Positions 10,982-22,500 of a DNA stretch of 40,462 nt are shown here, piece by piece. The stretch is from Mesostigma viride (Eukaryota > Streptophyta > Mesostigmatophyceae > Mesostigmatales > Mesostigmataceae). Position 1 is the stretch's first letter. Each line of letters opens with the position of its first letter. Both the position numbers and the translations under genes were made by a program. The stretch covers positions 197,501 to 237,962 of the forward strand of contig RPFO01000156.1 in assembly GCA_009746045.1 (NCBI GenBank), in the 5' to 3' direction. The notes under the pieces were generated by a model that was not told the DNA's origin, did no database searches, and was given only the letters and a program-made list of their open reading frames with translations.

Positions 10982-11126
10982 ATGCAGGGCTTGTCCAGCC
11001 GACGTAGATGGCCACCCCCTTCCAGTACACCGGCTTCCCCGCCGTGGTCTGCCGGAGCTGGAGGTAGGTCGGCCATAGCTCCCGTCGCCTTTGTTGCTGC
11101 GCCAGGGCCAAGTCGTCGTCAACGGT
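10982..11126 (-). pseudogene. Fragment of a LINE ORF1 protein
   Basis: The minus-strand reading DDDLALAQQQRRRELWPTYL, followed by GKPVYWKGVAIYV, matches the C-terminal domain of the ORF1 at 31448-32131 (DDDLTPAQQQQRRDLWPEYL and KVYWRGGDLMIN). It is a short orphan piece with no RRM or coiled coil. A perfect hairpin (ATATGAGC-TTC-GCTCATAT) lies just upstream at about 11171-11189. Confidence 0.75.
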
Positions 11127-11186
11127 GGGGCCATGCATGTCCCAAAGTATGTATGCTATCATTAATTTGATATGAGCTTCGCTCAT

Positions 11187-11529
11187 ATTTTATAGTTACA
11201 TGTGATACGCCAGCTCAAGGACCAACGTGCCATAGGTAGCTAGCTGAGACTAGTGCTCATAGTAGTGACCTGGTTCTGCAGGTGTGATTGGCCTGATCGA
11301 TCTGAGGATGCATGCATGTGTTAGCGGCTGTACTGCAACAGGTAAAATTACGTCCAGCCTCATGAGAGTATATATTGAAGGGTTCCTTTATTGGTATCCA
11401 CATGACGCCTGCGGTCGCGTGCTAATACTAAAGGGTGGTTTCCCATATCCCTTTACAACAAGCATTGCTGTTGTTCAGCAGCTCACCGGGATCATGCCCT
11501 GGTGATCAGTTTAAGAAGTTCAGAATGGC
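11187..11529. other. 3' flank of the ALKBH1-type gene
   Basis: Between the LINE ORF1 fragment and the stop codon of the minus-strand gene. It holds that gene's 3' UTR with one candidate poly(A) signal (listed separately). No further gene is recognised. Confidence 0.4.
11453..11457 (-). terminator. Candidate TGTAA polyadenylation signal
   Basis: TGTAA on the minus strand, 73 nt after the ALKBH1 stop codon. UGUAA is the usual poly(A) signal in volvocine and related green algae. One match by itself could be chance. Confidence 0.4.
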
Positions 11530-14500
11530 CTAGTCCGCCGTGACCTGGCGCACGTTCATGTTGATGCGAGACTCTGCCAGGTACTCGGCAAACGGGGCAA
11601 ACCACGCGGGGCAGGTTTCTCGAGAAAGCTCCAGAGGGATGTCGGATGCCTCGGGCATGGTGAAGATGACGGGCACACCTGTCATGTGTGAAGTTTTGTG
11701 CCGTGGCAATTGTCATCATGTGCACAAAATTACATACACATAAATACACCAAGGGGATGTCAGACGTCAGATGAGTGCCAAACATTATTACATGCATTTA
11801 TTTGCTCGGCAAGACACAACTGATCATGCACATGCCAACTGGCAACTTTTAATAAATCTGCGCAAGGTTTGCGTTGTACTTAAGTACTTGTGTGTGATGA
11901 AGTAAGTAAGTAACTAAGTACGTGTGTGTCTTTTGCGCATAGGCATGCCACGGTTGTGATTCAAAGCTGCCACACGCAGCACACGACAATCAGCATTCGG
12001 ATAAAACACAATATAGGAATCAAACATTTGCATGCCAGAATGTCATGCCGAAAGAAAACTTGAAAGTGTGAGGGAAGGATTGTGACCGCATGATGAATGG
12101 ATAGAAAGACGGGAGGGTGAAAAGAAGACCACGGGAGCGTGACATACCGTGTCAGGAGGAAAAATTGTGAGACCGTGACCGATAGACCACGGGGGCATGA
12201 CGTAGCAGGAAGGCATTATGAATACAAGGCCGGAGAGAGCATGGCAAGAGGGACATGGGAGCGTGGCGTACCGTGGTAGCACAGGCGTGAAGCCCCATGC
12301 ATGATGATCGCGTCACCGCTGCGCAACAGAATTGCCGTGGGACGCGTCTCCTGCGTGGGCCCACCCATCAGGAAGACAGCCTTGCAGCCCAGGCTGGGGA
12401 GACCACCAGGGGGAAGGGGAATGCAAGCAAGGGGGGGGGGGTAATGTGAGCAGGGGGGTCGGGTGATGTGAGCAGGGGGGAGGGAAACGTGACTGGGGGG
12501 AGGGGGGGGGGACGTCACAAGCGCCAGCAGGAAGAGATGTTGTGGATGGGAACCGCAGCACCAGGGAAAGGGTGGCGTGGAAAGCGCACGAAAAGGGGAA
12601 CCCGTGAGAAAGGGGGTTCAGGTGGGTCCAGAGGGGGGTTCACGTTGGGATGTGGCGGGTCCGAAATAATGGGGTCCAAAATATAATCACGGGGTCCAAT
12701 ATATAATCATGGGGCCCCAAATTTAAATGGGTTGTGGGGAAATGGGGTGCTAGAGATGGATGGTGGTCCGAGAGAATCGGCGAGTGACGCACATGATGCA
12801 TGCGTCGATCATAATTTTTATTATTTAAAAATCGAACACGAAAAATCTTGATAAGTAGACGTTGCACTAGGAATATGACTCACTATCGTGGCAGCTATGA
12901 GCTACCCCTGAACACCTACTGCTGTCCATGTCGTGCGCAAGCCAAATGCACACAAGCCACCTGCTGCCCGATCGAGCTGAAGTGATCCTGTGAACCAAGT
13001 GGCCAGCGGGCACCGAGGCATCGTGCAGCCTTATGGATGACAAATAATTTGCGATCCTGGTGCGGGCAAGCTCCAGCAAAGGACCCCAGCACGATTGGGG
13101 GTAAACCTTCGCAATCCTTGCGACTGACACGGACCATATCCTGCCCACGTCGCAGCATGGGTTCCACATCACACTGAAAAACCTTGCTGTCGTTATTCGT
13201 ACTATTTCATGCTATCAGACCTCGCTACCATCTTCCGCTATCCATGCCGCCAAAGCTTGCCATCAGTCATTACTATTTCATGCTATCAGACCTCGCTACC
13301 ATCTTCCGCTATCCATGCCGCCAAAGCTTGCCATCAGTCATTACTATTTCATGCTATCAGACCTCGCTACCATCTTCCGCTATCCATGCCGCCAAAGCTT
13401 GCCATCAGTCATTACTATTTCATGCTATCAGACCTCGCTACCATCTTCCACTATCCATGCTGCCAAAGCTTGCCATCAGTCATTACTATTTCATGCTATC
13501 AGACCTCGCTACCATCTTCCGCTATCCATGCCGCCAAACCTTGCTCCCGTCGCACCTAGTGCTGCCGAGCGTTTGCTTCCTTGATTACCTTATGCTGACA
13601 ATCGGTTTGTGCAGCGCATCCTCCGCATCATCCAGGTGGCCCGAGATGGCGTCGCCTGTGCGGGCAGCCAGTACGCAGCATTTGAATGGTGGCATTTGCA
13701 ACAGGCAGCCAGTAAGCAGCATTACTGACAGCATCCCGTCAGACACAGAAGAAGCGAAACAAACCAGGCACTTGGCCATGTAAACGGCATTTGACAGGCT
13801 GCCAGTAAGCAATGCCCGAGTAGTGGATGATGCATTCGGAAGAGAAGAAACCAAAACAGACCCTTAAACATGCACAGTGGGCATAGCATCTGTTTGTTTA
13901 TCCATGTTAAGAGGATTACACCGGCACAGCATTGTCACCCCCCTGGCTCATAGCAGTTGCCACTGTCAGCTCACGCAAGCCATAGTGGTTAAGACTGTCC
14001 GCTCACCTGGTCCATAGTAGTTGACACTGTCCCCTCACCTGGCTCATAGTAGTTGACACTGCCTGCTCAAAAAAACCGTAGTAGTCGACACTGTCCGCTC
14101 ACCTGGCCCGTAGTAGTTGACGATGCCTGCCTCAGGGCGGTAGTTCTCCCCCGCCATCCCGGCCGCCTCCATGATGCGGCCCACCGCGTCAGAGAGGACG
14201 GAAGGGAAGGTGCTCACCAGGGTGCGCTCCAGGTAGGCGCGCTGCGCAGGCCCCAGGGACACATGGGGCGTGACACAGAGGTTGCCCAGGGATGGCGGGG
14301 GTGCCAGGTGTGACCAGATGTCCAGCAGGTCAGTGGGCTCAACAGGCAGAGAGTTGCTACTGTTCTGCTGATACGCCCCCCACGTCAGTGGCATGCGCTC
14401 TTTGGCATGTAAACACACATCGCGTGCTTCACTGAGCCGGGTATGCAATACCATAAAGAAAGGATATTGTATGCACCAAGGAGGCAGATACTGCAGCACA

Positions 14501-15841
14501 CGAGAAGGTGCTGCAGAACACGACCAGCAGGGGACCCCCAGCTTTCGTTGCCAGCGGCACGAGGTACAGATAGTAGGTAGGGAGGAACCATTTTCACCAT
14601 GGCATTCATGGGGATGGGCACGCTTCCCTGTGGGAAACCATCACCAAGTCTCACAGGCATGTGCTCTCACACTGTACCTGTCCTGCCTGTGGCCAGCGAT
14701 GCTCCGAATGTGGGTCCATGTCTCTTTGTTCGCGCATGCCTTACCTTGACCAGCTGAATTGCGTCCCTCGATCCACGAAAGAGAAGCGTGCCCATCACAA
14801 ACCCAGGACCAGTTGCACTGCGTGCCATGCATGCACATGCCCCACATTCCACCAATTCCCCTGCATTATCTGCTAAGACATGAAAAATAAAGCAAATGGG
14901 TGGTAAGAAAGCACAATTTACAATTGGAGCAGTTCAACTGCACCGCATGCATACAACAATGTCTCCAGTGCTACTGCACCTCATGTGCTAAAGAATGTTT
15001 AAAGAAGCCCCAAGTGTACCTTGGACCAGTTGTACTGCATCCCGATCGTAGTCCACCGGAGCCGGCGCAGCAGCCGCTTGGCGCTCACACGCTCCCCATC
15101 CTCCTCCGCCGTGCCGTCCCCTGCCACGTCAGCAATCGCTGGGCAAGAGTCGCGCCACACAGTCTGGAATCTGATCCCCGCGTCTCCTGGCGGCTCGGTC
15201 CCTGCTGCAGGGTTGTTGGAAGGGCCGCTTCCTCCCCTCGCCGTACAGACTTTACTTGACTGAGACGGCGGCGCGGGGGCGTCGTGTGCAACCTTCGGCT
15301 CGCCCGTGTCCGCCTTTTCGGCAGGGGTTGCATTACATTCCTGGGCTGTGTTAGCCTCAGAGATGGGCAAAGCAGTCGCTTGACGGGGTGCCTCGCCGTT
15401 GCTTTCCCTGGCGCAGCCAGTGAGGTCGTCATGTACCTTCACGAGGTATGCGTCGCGTTGTGCTGCCTCCCAAAGGCCAGCAACACCGGCCGGGTAAACG
15501 GCATTGTGGTTGGTGCGGTTCGGGGGGTTGGGAATGTTAAGTAACGCCTCTCGCACTAGAACTTGCTGGACATTCGGAGGCACGATTGCTGGCAGTAGCG
15601 TTAATCCTGGATGGTCGCGCAAGCCGTAAATAGTGATGTCGCCACATTGGGAATGCGTAACTCGCGGGTCATCTGATATCCGTTGAATGTCGATTGCTTC
15701 CCCTAGATCCGGCAATTGAGGCAATTTTCCCCTGTTACGTTTTCCCTTCGTTTTGGTGGGGTGGACTATTTTGTATTTCTTCTCCTCTGCTCGAAAAGCA
15801 GTTCGGCTAGCAGCAACGTCAGCATCGTTCGCGTACGCCAT
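11530..15841 (-). CDS. ALKBH1: ALKBH1-type Fe(II)/2-oxoglutarate dioxygenase, 5 exons, 474 aa
   Basis: Exons in coding order: 15841-15020, 14367-14103, 13655-13589, 12393-12272, 11678-11530 (stop TAG). Phases 0, 1, 2 and 1 all join. The N-terminal half holds an ALKBH1-like entry segment (YGLRDHPGLTLLPAIV), a disordered Pro/Ala/Ser insert, then LRWTTIGMQYNWSK. The catalytic double-stranded beta-helix follows: EAGIVNYYG, GHLDDAED with iron ligands His369 and Asp371, KAVFLMGG, SGDAIIMHG, the third ligand His425, and RINMNVRQV with 2-oxoglutarate-binding Arg463 and Arg469. The family removes methyl groups from nucleic acids (tRNA m1A, mitochondrial RNA, proposed DNA 6mA) by oxidation. The substrate here is not shown by sequence. 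The exon 2 acceptor could also be 3 nt further on. Three of its four introns repeat their own donor junction. Confidence 0.93.
12131..12209 (-). repeat. Two diverged copies of the ALKBH1 exon 4 donor junction
   Basis: The real junction (12283-12253, minus) reads GTGCTACCACG then GTACGCCACGCTCCCATG. Copies in the intron lie at 12209-12186 (weaker) and 12157-12131. The latter reads CTGACACG then GTATGTCACGCTCCCGTG and keeps the GT. Confidence 0.75.
13190..13545 (+). repeat. 71-bp tandem repeat x5 in ALKBH1 intron 3
   Basis: CATCAGTCATTACTATTTCA recurs at 13261, 13332, 13403 and 13474, exactly 71 bp apart, with a partial unit before. The copies are nearly identical. There are no spacers, so it is not CRISPR. 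It does not resemble the adjoining exon ends. Confidence 0.95.
13940..14100 (-). repeat. About five tandem copies of the ALKBH1 exon 2 donor junction
   Basis: The real junction (14125-14090, minus) reads GTCAACTACTACGGGCCAG then GTGAGCGGACAGTG. The intron begins with copies every 32-36 bp (cores near 14085, 14052, 14018, 13985 and 13945). Two of them read TACTATGRNCCAG then GTGAG and keep an apparently usable donor. Divergence increases away from the exon. Confidence 0.93.
14742..14952 (-). repeat. Three diverged copies of the ALKBH1 exon 1 donor junction
   Basis: The real junction (15045-15012, minus) reads ATGCAGTACAACTGGTCCAA, G, then GTACACTTG. Copies lie at 14952-14922, 14830-14801 (GCAGTGCAACTGGTCCTGGG) and 14774-14742 (CGCAATTCAGCTGGTCAAG then GTAAGG). 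The last keeps a good donor. Confidence 0.75.
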
Positions 15842-16541
15842 CGTAATCGCACGAAGTAGCCCTAGACTTTATGGCTTCACAAACCACGTTTGGCCGCCAT
15901 TCCAGCTATCGTTGTCATGCAGTTTATTATTAAGTATTAGTACTTGCTTTCGTCATGAAGTAAATAATATTAGGATTGCGAACACGTAACTGACAGCCCG
16001 TCGTTGCGTGTACCATTACATTATGCTGTCAAATACCGCGCGAAGCAGGCGCGAAGCCATGATTTATTTACCAGAGCGCGGGGACCGGGTTGTTGAGATC
16101 TTGTTGTTGTTGTTGTTACCCGGCCGCGCGGGGGCCGGGTACATATTTATGTACTTCATTAGCCACCCAGGTGTATTCCGTCAACTAGTCCAGCCCAGTA
16201 AGACGACGTTGTTGTTGTTGTTGTGTCCCACGCCAGTAAGACGTAGTCGTTGCTAACTCCTGGCAGATGGATTTGCGCGAGTTTTACTGGTCACTTCGAG
16301 GCCCCTGTGACGTGGAACGCGATAATCAATCGTCGCGTGATGCGTCACAGGCAAATTTGTCAGCTGTTGTCAGGCGCGTTGCACATTTTCTCGAAAACTC
16401 GCGAATTATGGAGTCGCAATTGCAGTGACATGTCCATAGCCGTGTTTAACCCGTGTTGTATATTCCGTTCGAGTATCTATTCTGAGCAAGAAATTGTTAA
16501 GCAGTGTTTCCATATCAAACCCCTCGAGTGTATTTGTAGGT
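15842..16541. promoter_or_regulatory. Divergent promoter region between ALKBH1 and the ERDJ3A-like gene
   Basis: The 700 bp between two divergent start codons must hold both promoters and 5' UTRs. It contains short (GTT)n runs at about 16101-16117 and 16207-16222. Co-regulation of the two genes is possible but not shown. Confidence 0.5.
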
Positions 16542-19500
16542 ATGCATTCCGGAAACTGCAGAATACAGGTTTGGCGCTGGGGACTAGTATCTGTAGTGGT
16601 GCTATTGTTTTTTTCACAATCCGCCCTTGCGGGGAAAGATTATTATAAGGTAAGCCTTCTGCAGGATAAATATATGTTCTGAAAATGCCATACTTGTGTA
16701 TTCCACGTCTGTACTGTGTCCTCCGCGGCTTCGCGTGTAGGAAATTACGTGGTGATGCTAGCTCGTTATTATTATTTTTATGTATTTGTCTACTCCATAT
16801 GTCGCGTGCGTCTAGCGACAGCATGCTGTCACATGTTCGTATAAAATGTCACACACAGTGTCTAGTGACGCGTTCTCATCATAGTGGCTTGTAGTTGTCT
16901 CAACTGTTCGCGTCGAAATGCTGATTGCTGCAGTTGCTTGGAGTCGAGCGCACCGCCGATGACCGAGAGATCCAGAAGGCTTTCCACAAGTGAGTAATCG
17001 CCCAGCTCATGTCGTTGTGGGTGCATGCTTATACTGCGTGCTTTTTTCAGGCTATGGGATGATTGTCATGTAGTCGTCAACGCACGTATCTACTCTTGCC
17101 CATGATCTATGCCGCTGACGCCAGACTTCGCGGCCGATTTCGTTTGTACGATTATCTCACATGCTCGCAGACAATCCCTCAAGTACCATCCGGATAAGAA
17201 CAAGTCACCCCAGGCGCAGAAGACATTCACAGAAATCGGGAAAGGTTGGTTCTTCGCCCCATGTGCCTGTCTTACTGCCTGGATATGTGAGCATTCCAGC
17301 ATGTGGATGTGTCGAGATCCCGTGTGCGCGTGACCCGTGTGACATTCGTTTGGCCTGAGGGGTAAGGTGGGTGGGTGCGTGGGGTGGGTTAAGGGAGGGG
17401 AGCAGGGAGGTTGGGGGACAGCAATCACCTCTGCCGGGCATGCTATCATTATGTGCTCTTCTTCACCACAGATAGAGTTCTAGCTATTAGTGAACCAGGC
17501 TTTGATCAGCAGTTGACTCATTAGCTTCACTACTTTCGTGTGGATCCTCATCTGCTACGAGCTCGCAGTAAGTTATCTTGGTGCGCATTCGTGGCAACCC
17601 TCACATAGTAGTCATGATACCGTAGTGGTCACAATCACTTTGGGACAAACTACTTTGTGACCCCCAAACAAGGTGAAATTAATAGTTTGCGAACCAAAAT
17701 GAAGGCGAAGTTTTAGGTTTGCCAGCCGATCGACTTGTTTATGGTCAGTGGCTTGTACCAACCTTCTTAATTAATGAATACCTACCGTAGTGACTCGATT
17801 GATCAATTGGGTAGCACTGATGATAATATACATCATTTTAAATAATAATAGTTGTCTAATTTAATAGTATTGCGAAAGTTGTGGCGCGGCGCATTCTTTG
17901 GCTACACTTGGGACTGTGCGGCGCAGCGCAGGCGCGGCACGGTAACATTTGAACTTTGCGACCCAAAGTGAAGCCCATCAATAGCAGTTTGCAAGGTCGA
18001 TTCGCAAAGTAGTTTGTCACAAAGTGATTTTGACCACCACGGTGGTAAGTAATAACCTCGTGCCCGCCTTCTCTGATTCTGGGAGACACGCCCGCCCATG
18101 TCCCTATCCTCGTCTTTACTGTCGTCGGCATTGCTTCAGCCGTGTGTCGGTGACCACCGGTGACTTGGGATGCCCAGAAAAAGGAAATTGGAGAAGGGGG
18201 CAGGCCAAGGCCCAGCCTATCTACCCATTCCTGCTCCCCTGTCAGAGAGAAGGGGGCAGGCCAAGGCCCAGCCTATCTGCCCATTCCTGCTCCCCTCTGC
18301 CTCCTCTTTCCTTGTCTCCCCATGGCTTCGGGCTCTTCTTCCCTCTCTTTTCCGTGTCATTTTCTCTACGCTTCGCTTTGCCTTCTGTCTTTCCCTTCTC
18401 ACCCTTTTTCACCCTGCCCTGGGCCCTCCCCCTGAACAGCCTACGAGACGCTGAAAGACCCCGAAAAGCGGCGGCTATACGACCAACTGGGAGAGGAGGG
18501 GGTGAACGCACACGCGTCAGGGGGTGGAGGGGGGTTTGGTGGGGGGAGGCCTGGGGGGGCCGCGGGCGGTTCCAACCCTGGAGCGGGCGGCTTCAATTTT
18601 GGCGGGTTCGATTTCGGGGGCTTCAAGTTCGGGGGTGGAAAGCAAGGGGGGGGGGGTCGTCCTCGTGGTCTTTCGGCTCATCAGGACCAGGTGGCGGGGG
18701 CGGCTTTGGGGGCAACATTTTTGACAGCTTCTTCGGGGGCGGGGCGCGCCCTGGTGGCCACCCAGGTATGCCTTTCTTGTGTAAGCTTTTTTGGTGTATC
18801 CATTTCAAGTACGTGGCAGTGTGGTTCTGCTGGGTGGTTGTCTTGTCAAAGTTGTACTCCGTACTGGGCAATGGTTTTGGGAGATGATTGAGCCTAGGCA
18901 TGACCGTGTCAGCTGGGCTACGGCTGGCTGTGCACAATTTTCGAGACCTGATTGCGTTCTCGGAGGATCGAAATAAGGGCCGGTGGTTGGAATGAAGCTG
19001 CGCTGCGGTGAAATATGGTAGTCTTGCTTGGTGTTCTTGGCTTTTGTTTCTATAACATCTTTGGCAAGTGCAGCATATTTGATAAGTTCCTTTGTTTGTT
19101 TGCTGTTTATTTGATCAGTTCCTTTGTTTGTTTGCTGTCTAATTGATAAGTTCCTTTGTTTGTTTGCTGTTTATTTGATAAGGGATTGAGAAAGCCACTA
19201 TCGTTCCTGCTTCCCCCCCCCCGGCTCTGTTTCCTCCTATTGCACCCAGCCAGCCCGTGGCCACACCCCGTTACCCTATACTACCACTGCCACAGCATAC
19301 GGCCACTGTACCGCACTACAGCCCACCACGGATGCACCAGGCATCGTGAACACACGGTGGTCCTGCCCATGCTGGTTGCGCACTCACTCCTTTCCCCCCA
19401 TTTTCCTACCCACACCTTTCTCCAAGTGTGACTGTATATTAGAAGCATCCTGGAAGTGTTATTATTTTAATACTTCTTGTGTTACTTATTATTATTAGAA

Positions 19501-22500
19501 GTACTCTGGAAGTGATGTTTGCGATGTTCACCACTACGCCCCCCCACGAACAACCTCGATGATGGCCTGTGTGGTCACCTGTATGGTGACCTGTATTGCA
19601 CCCTATATGGTGACCTATATGGTGACCTATATGGTGACCTATATTGCAACCTATATGGTGACCTATATTGCAACCTATATGGTGACCTATATGGTGGCCT
19701 GTGTGGTCACCTATATGGTGAACTTTATGGTGAACTATATGGTGAACTATATGGTGAACTATATGGTGACCTATATGGTGACCTATATGGTGACCTATAT
19801 GGTGACCTATATGGTGACCTATATGGTGACCTATATGGTGACCTATATGGTGACCTATATGGTGACCTATATGGTGACCTATATGGTGACCTATATGGTG
19901 GCCTGTGTGGTCACCTGTATGGTGACCTATTTTGTTACCTATATGCTGAACTATATGGTGACCTATATGGTGACCAATATGGTGATCTGTGTGGTGACCT
20001 GTGTGGTGACCTATATGGTGACCTATATGGTGGCCTGTGTGGTGACCTATATTGTGACCTATATGGTGACCTGTGTGGTTACCTGTACAGTGACCTGTAT
20101 GATGACTTGTATGGTGACGTGCTAGTGATGAATGCCAATCTGCTGGTGGCCCGCGCGTTGTGATCCTGGGCCCCTGCAGATTCCCATCAGCAGCATCACC
20201 ACCAGCAGCACCAGCAGCACCAGCAGCAGCACCAGCAGCAGCACTTCAACCAGCACTTCAACCAGCACCAACAGCAGCAGCAACAGCAGCAGGCGCCGGA
20301 TCCGCTGGCATCCCTCCCCAAGGATGTCGTGCGACTGTCATCCGCCACGTGGCAGCAGCACGTTGGCACGCAGGGCGATGTTGCGGTCATCCTTTTCTAC
20401 GACTCACGCTGTACGTGCGGTGGCTTTGCATCGGTATCGGTGCCGCACGGCCATGCCGTCATCTTGCTTTTAGTTAGTGCTAGTGCGCGCTGATAGCTTT
20501 CTTCCACGACCAGCGCTGTTCGTGCGGTGCCTTGGCTTTGTGCGGCATGATGACTGTGCCACCTTGTGACTACGGCCATCGGCCCTATGGTTCTACGCCT
20601 TGCGCTGTACATCTGCAGTTTTGCTTTGCCTGCGTTGTTGTATTTGTGTTTTTGAAGTCTCGTTCTGTATAAGTGATACTGTGTTTCGCTTTATACCTGC
20701 GTGACGTGCACAATTTGTTCCACACTTGTTTTCTTTGTCTTACGATCGCTGTCCCCAATATAAGCACCGTTTACTACTAATACTAATATATCAATAAATT
20801 TTGTATTCGTTTGTCATGGCTTCTGCTGTGCTGTGGCCAATCCCCCAACTGATCGCTGCTGCCTATCTCTTCCCCGCTAGGTGCCGACTGTGCCAAGGCC
20901 AAGCCCAGCCTGTCGGAGCTGGCCCAAAAGTACAAGGGGGTGCTCAAAGTTGGGGTGGTCAACTGCGAGGGCGAGCGGCCGCTCTGCACCAAGGTGAGCG
21001 GTGTGCGGATTGTTCCTTTCGAACTTAATGTCTAGATTATTTGTAGCAGTTGTTCATCATCAAATTGTTATATATATGTCTTATATGTCCTTGTTCATTA
21101 TCGTGTCTTATATATCATTATAGTTGTTCATTCTCATATCGTTATTTATGTAGTTGTTCATCATGTGAATTCCTGTGGTCTGCCGGTGTCTTATTTGGTG
21201 AGGGCGACTGGGTGAACGCGGTCGAGTTGTGTAGCTGGTGACCGCTGGCATTCCTCTCTGTTGGCATGGACTCCTAGAACCCGCTAGAGGGCCAGCATGG
21301 GCACATATCTCTTGGACCACCGCTCCAGCATGCATGGGCACACATCTATTGGACCACCACTCCAGCATGGGCACACATCTCTTGGACCACCACTCCAGCA
21401 TGGGCACACATCTCTTGTACCACCGCTCCAGCATGGGCACACATCTCTTGGACCACCACTCCAGCATGGGCACACATCTCTCGTACCACCACTCCAGCAT
21501 GGGCACACATCTCTTGCATCACTGCTCCAGCATGCATGGGCACACATCTCTTGCATCACCGCTCCAGCATGGGCACACATCTATTGGACCACCGCTGCAG
21601 CATGGGATGTGTCTCTCGTAAGACCAATCCAGCATTGGGATATATCTATTGCGTGGTCACTATGCCCCGGGATGCTAGTTTCTGTTGCGGGCCAAACAGC
21701 TTCCCCCGCCCCCCTCTCCTGCATCGCCCCTGCTGCCTGGATGTTTTCTTTCCCTTTTACATGTTTTTTCCCTTTCCCCCCCTTGTTTGTGTTTCTGTCT
21801 TCTCACTCCTTGGTTCCTTGCCTTGCCATGGGTCGCTACACTGTTACTGCAGCACGTCGGCACCGCTGCCCTCCCGCAGGTCCTGGTCTTCCCCTTTGGC
21901 AGCCAGGAGGGCAAAGCGATCAAGGCGTCCTCGCGGACCGATGCACTCTCGTTGGCCAACGTTAAACGTGTGGCCTCAGCCGCTGTGCCCAACCTGTCAT
22001 TGGAAATCGACCAGACGAGGTGAGGACGAGATGTACTATGTATTGGGGCACCCACCTGTGATGGTCACTATAAATGATAGTGTGCGTCTTGTCTTGTCAC
22101 ATTAGTCCAGACCAATGCATAGTCCACACTGCCCTTGTTGAGCCCGAGCGATCTATTTGTTATTATTTATATGAATCATTTGCTAGCACGCGTGCAAGTG
22201 TGCGACGAGGTGTCACAGGGTGGCCAGGATTGTCTTATTTGTCTACTACGTCGCAGTACTACTATTATTACGTAGTATGTGTTCATCGCTGGGCTGTGCG
22301 GGAGCCTTCAAGTGGTTACGGGAAGTCTTCTATGGAAAGGGGGCAGGACGTGTGAGTGGGCAGTTGCCATGTACAAGGCAGCAGCCACGTCCCAGCAAAA
22401 TGGTACAGTTTGGACTGAGTTTTTGTTTGTATGTATGTATTTTTGTTACTATGCATGTATTCTTGTTATTATGCATGTATTTTTGTTACTATGCATGTAT

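Noticed and set aside
19519-20163. 214-codon Tyr/Gly/Asp/Leu reading frame
   Set aside because: It is a 12-bp minisatellite inside an intron of the ERDJ3A-like gene.
21290-21610. Repeat in ERDJ3A intron 6 as another junction echo
   Set aside because: Similarity to the exon 7 acceptor is limited to a few bases around CAGCA and GGCAC; too weak to count.
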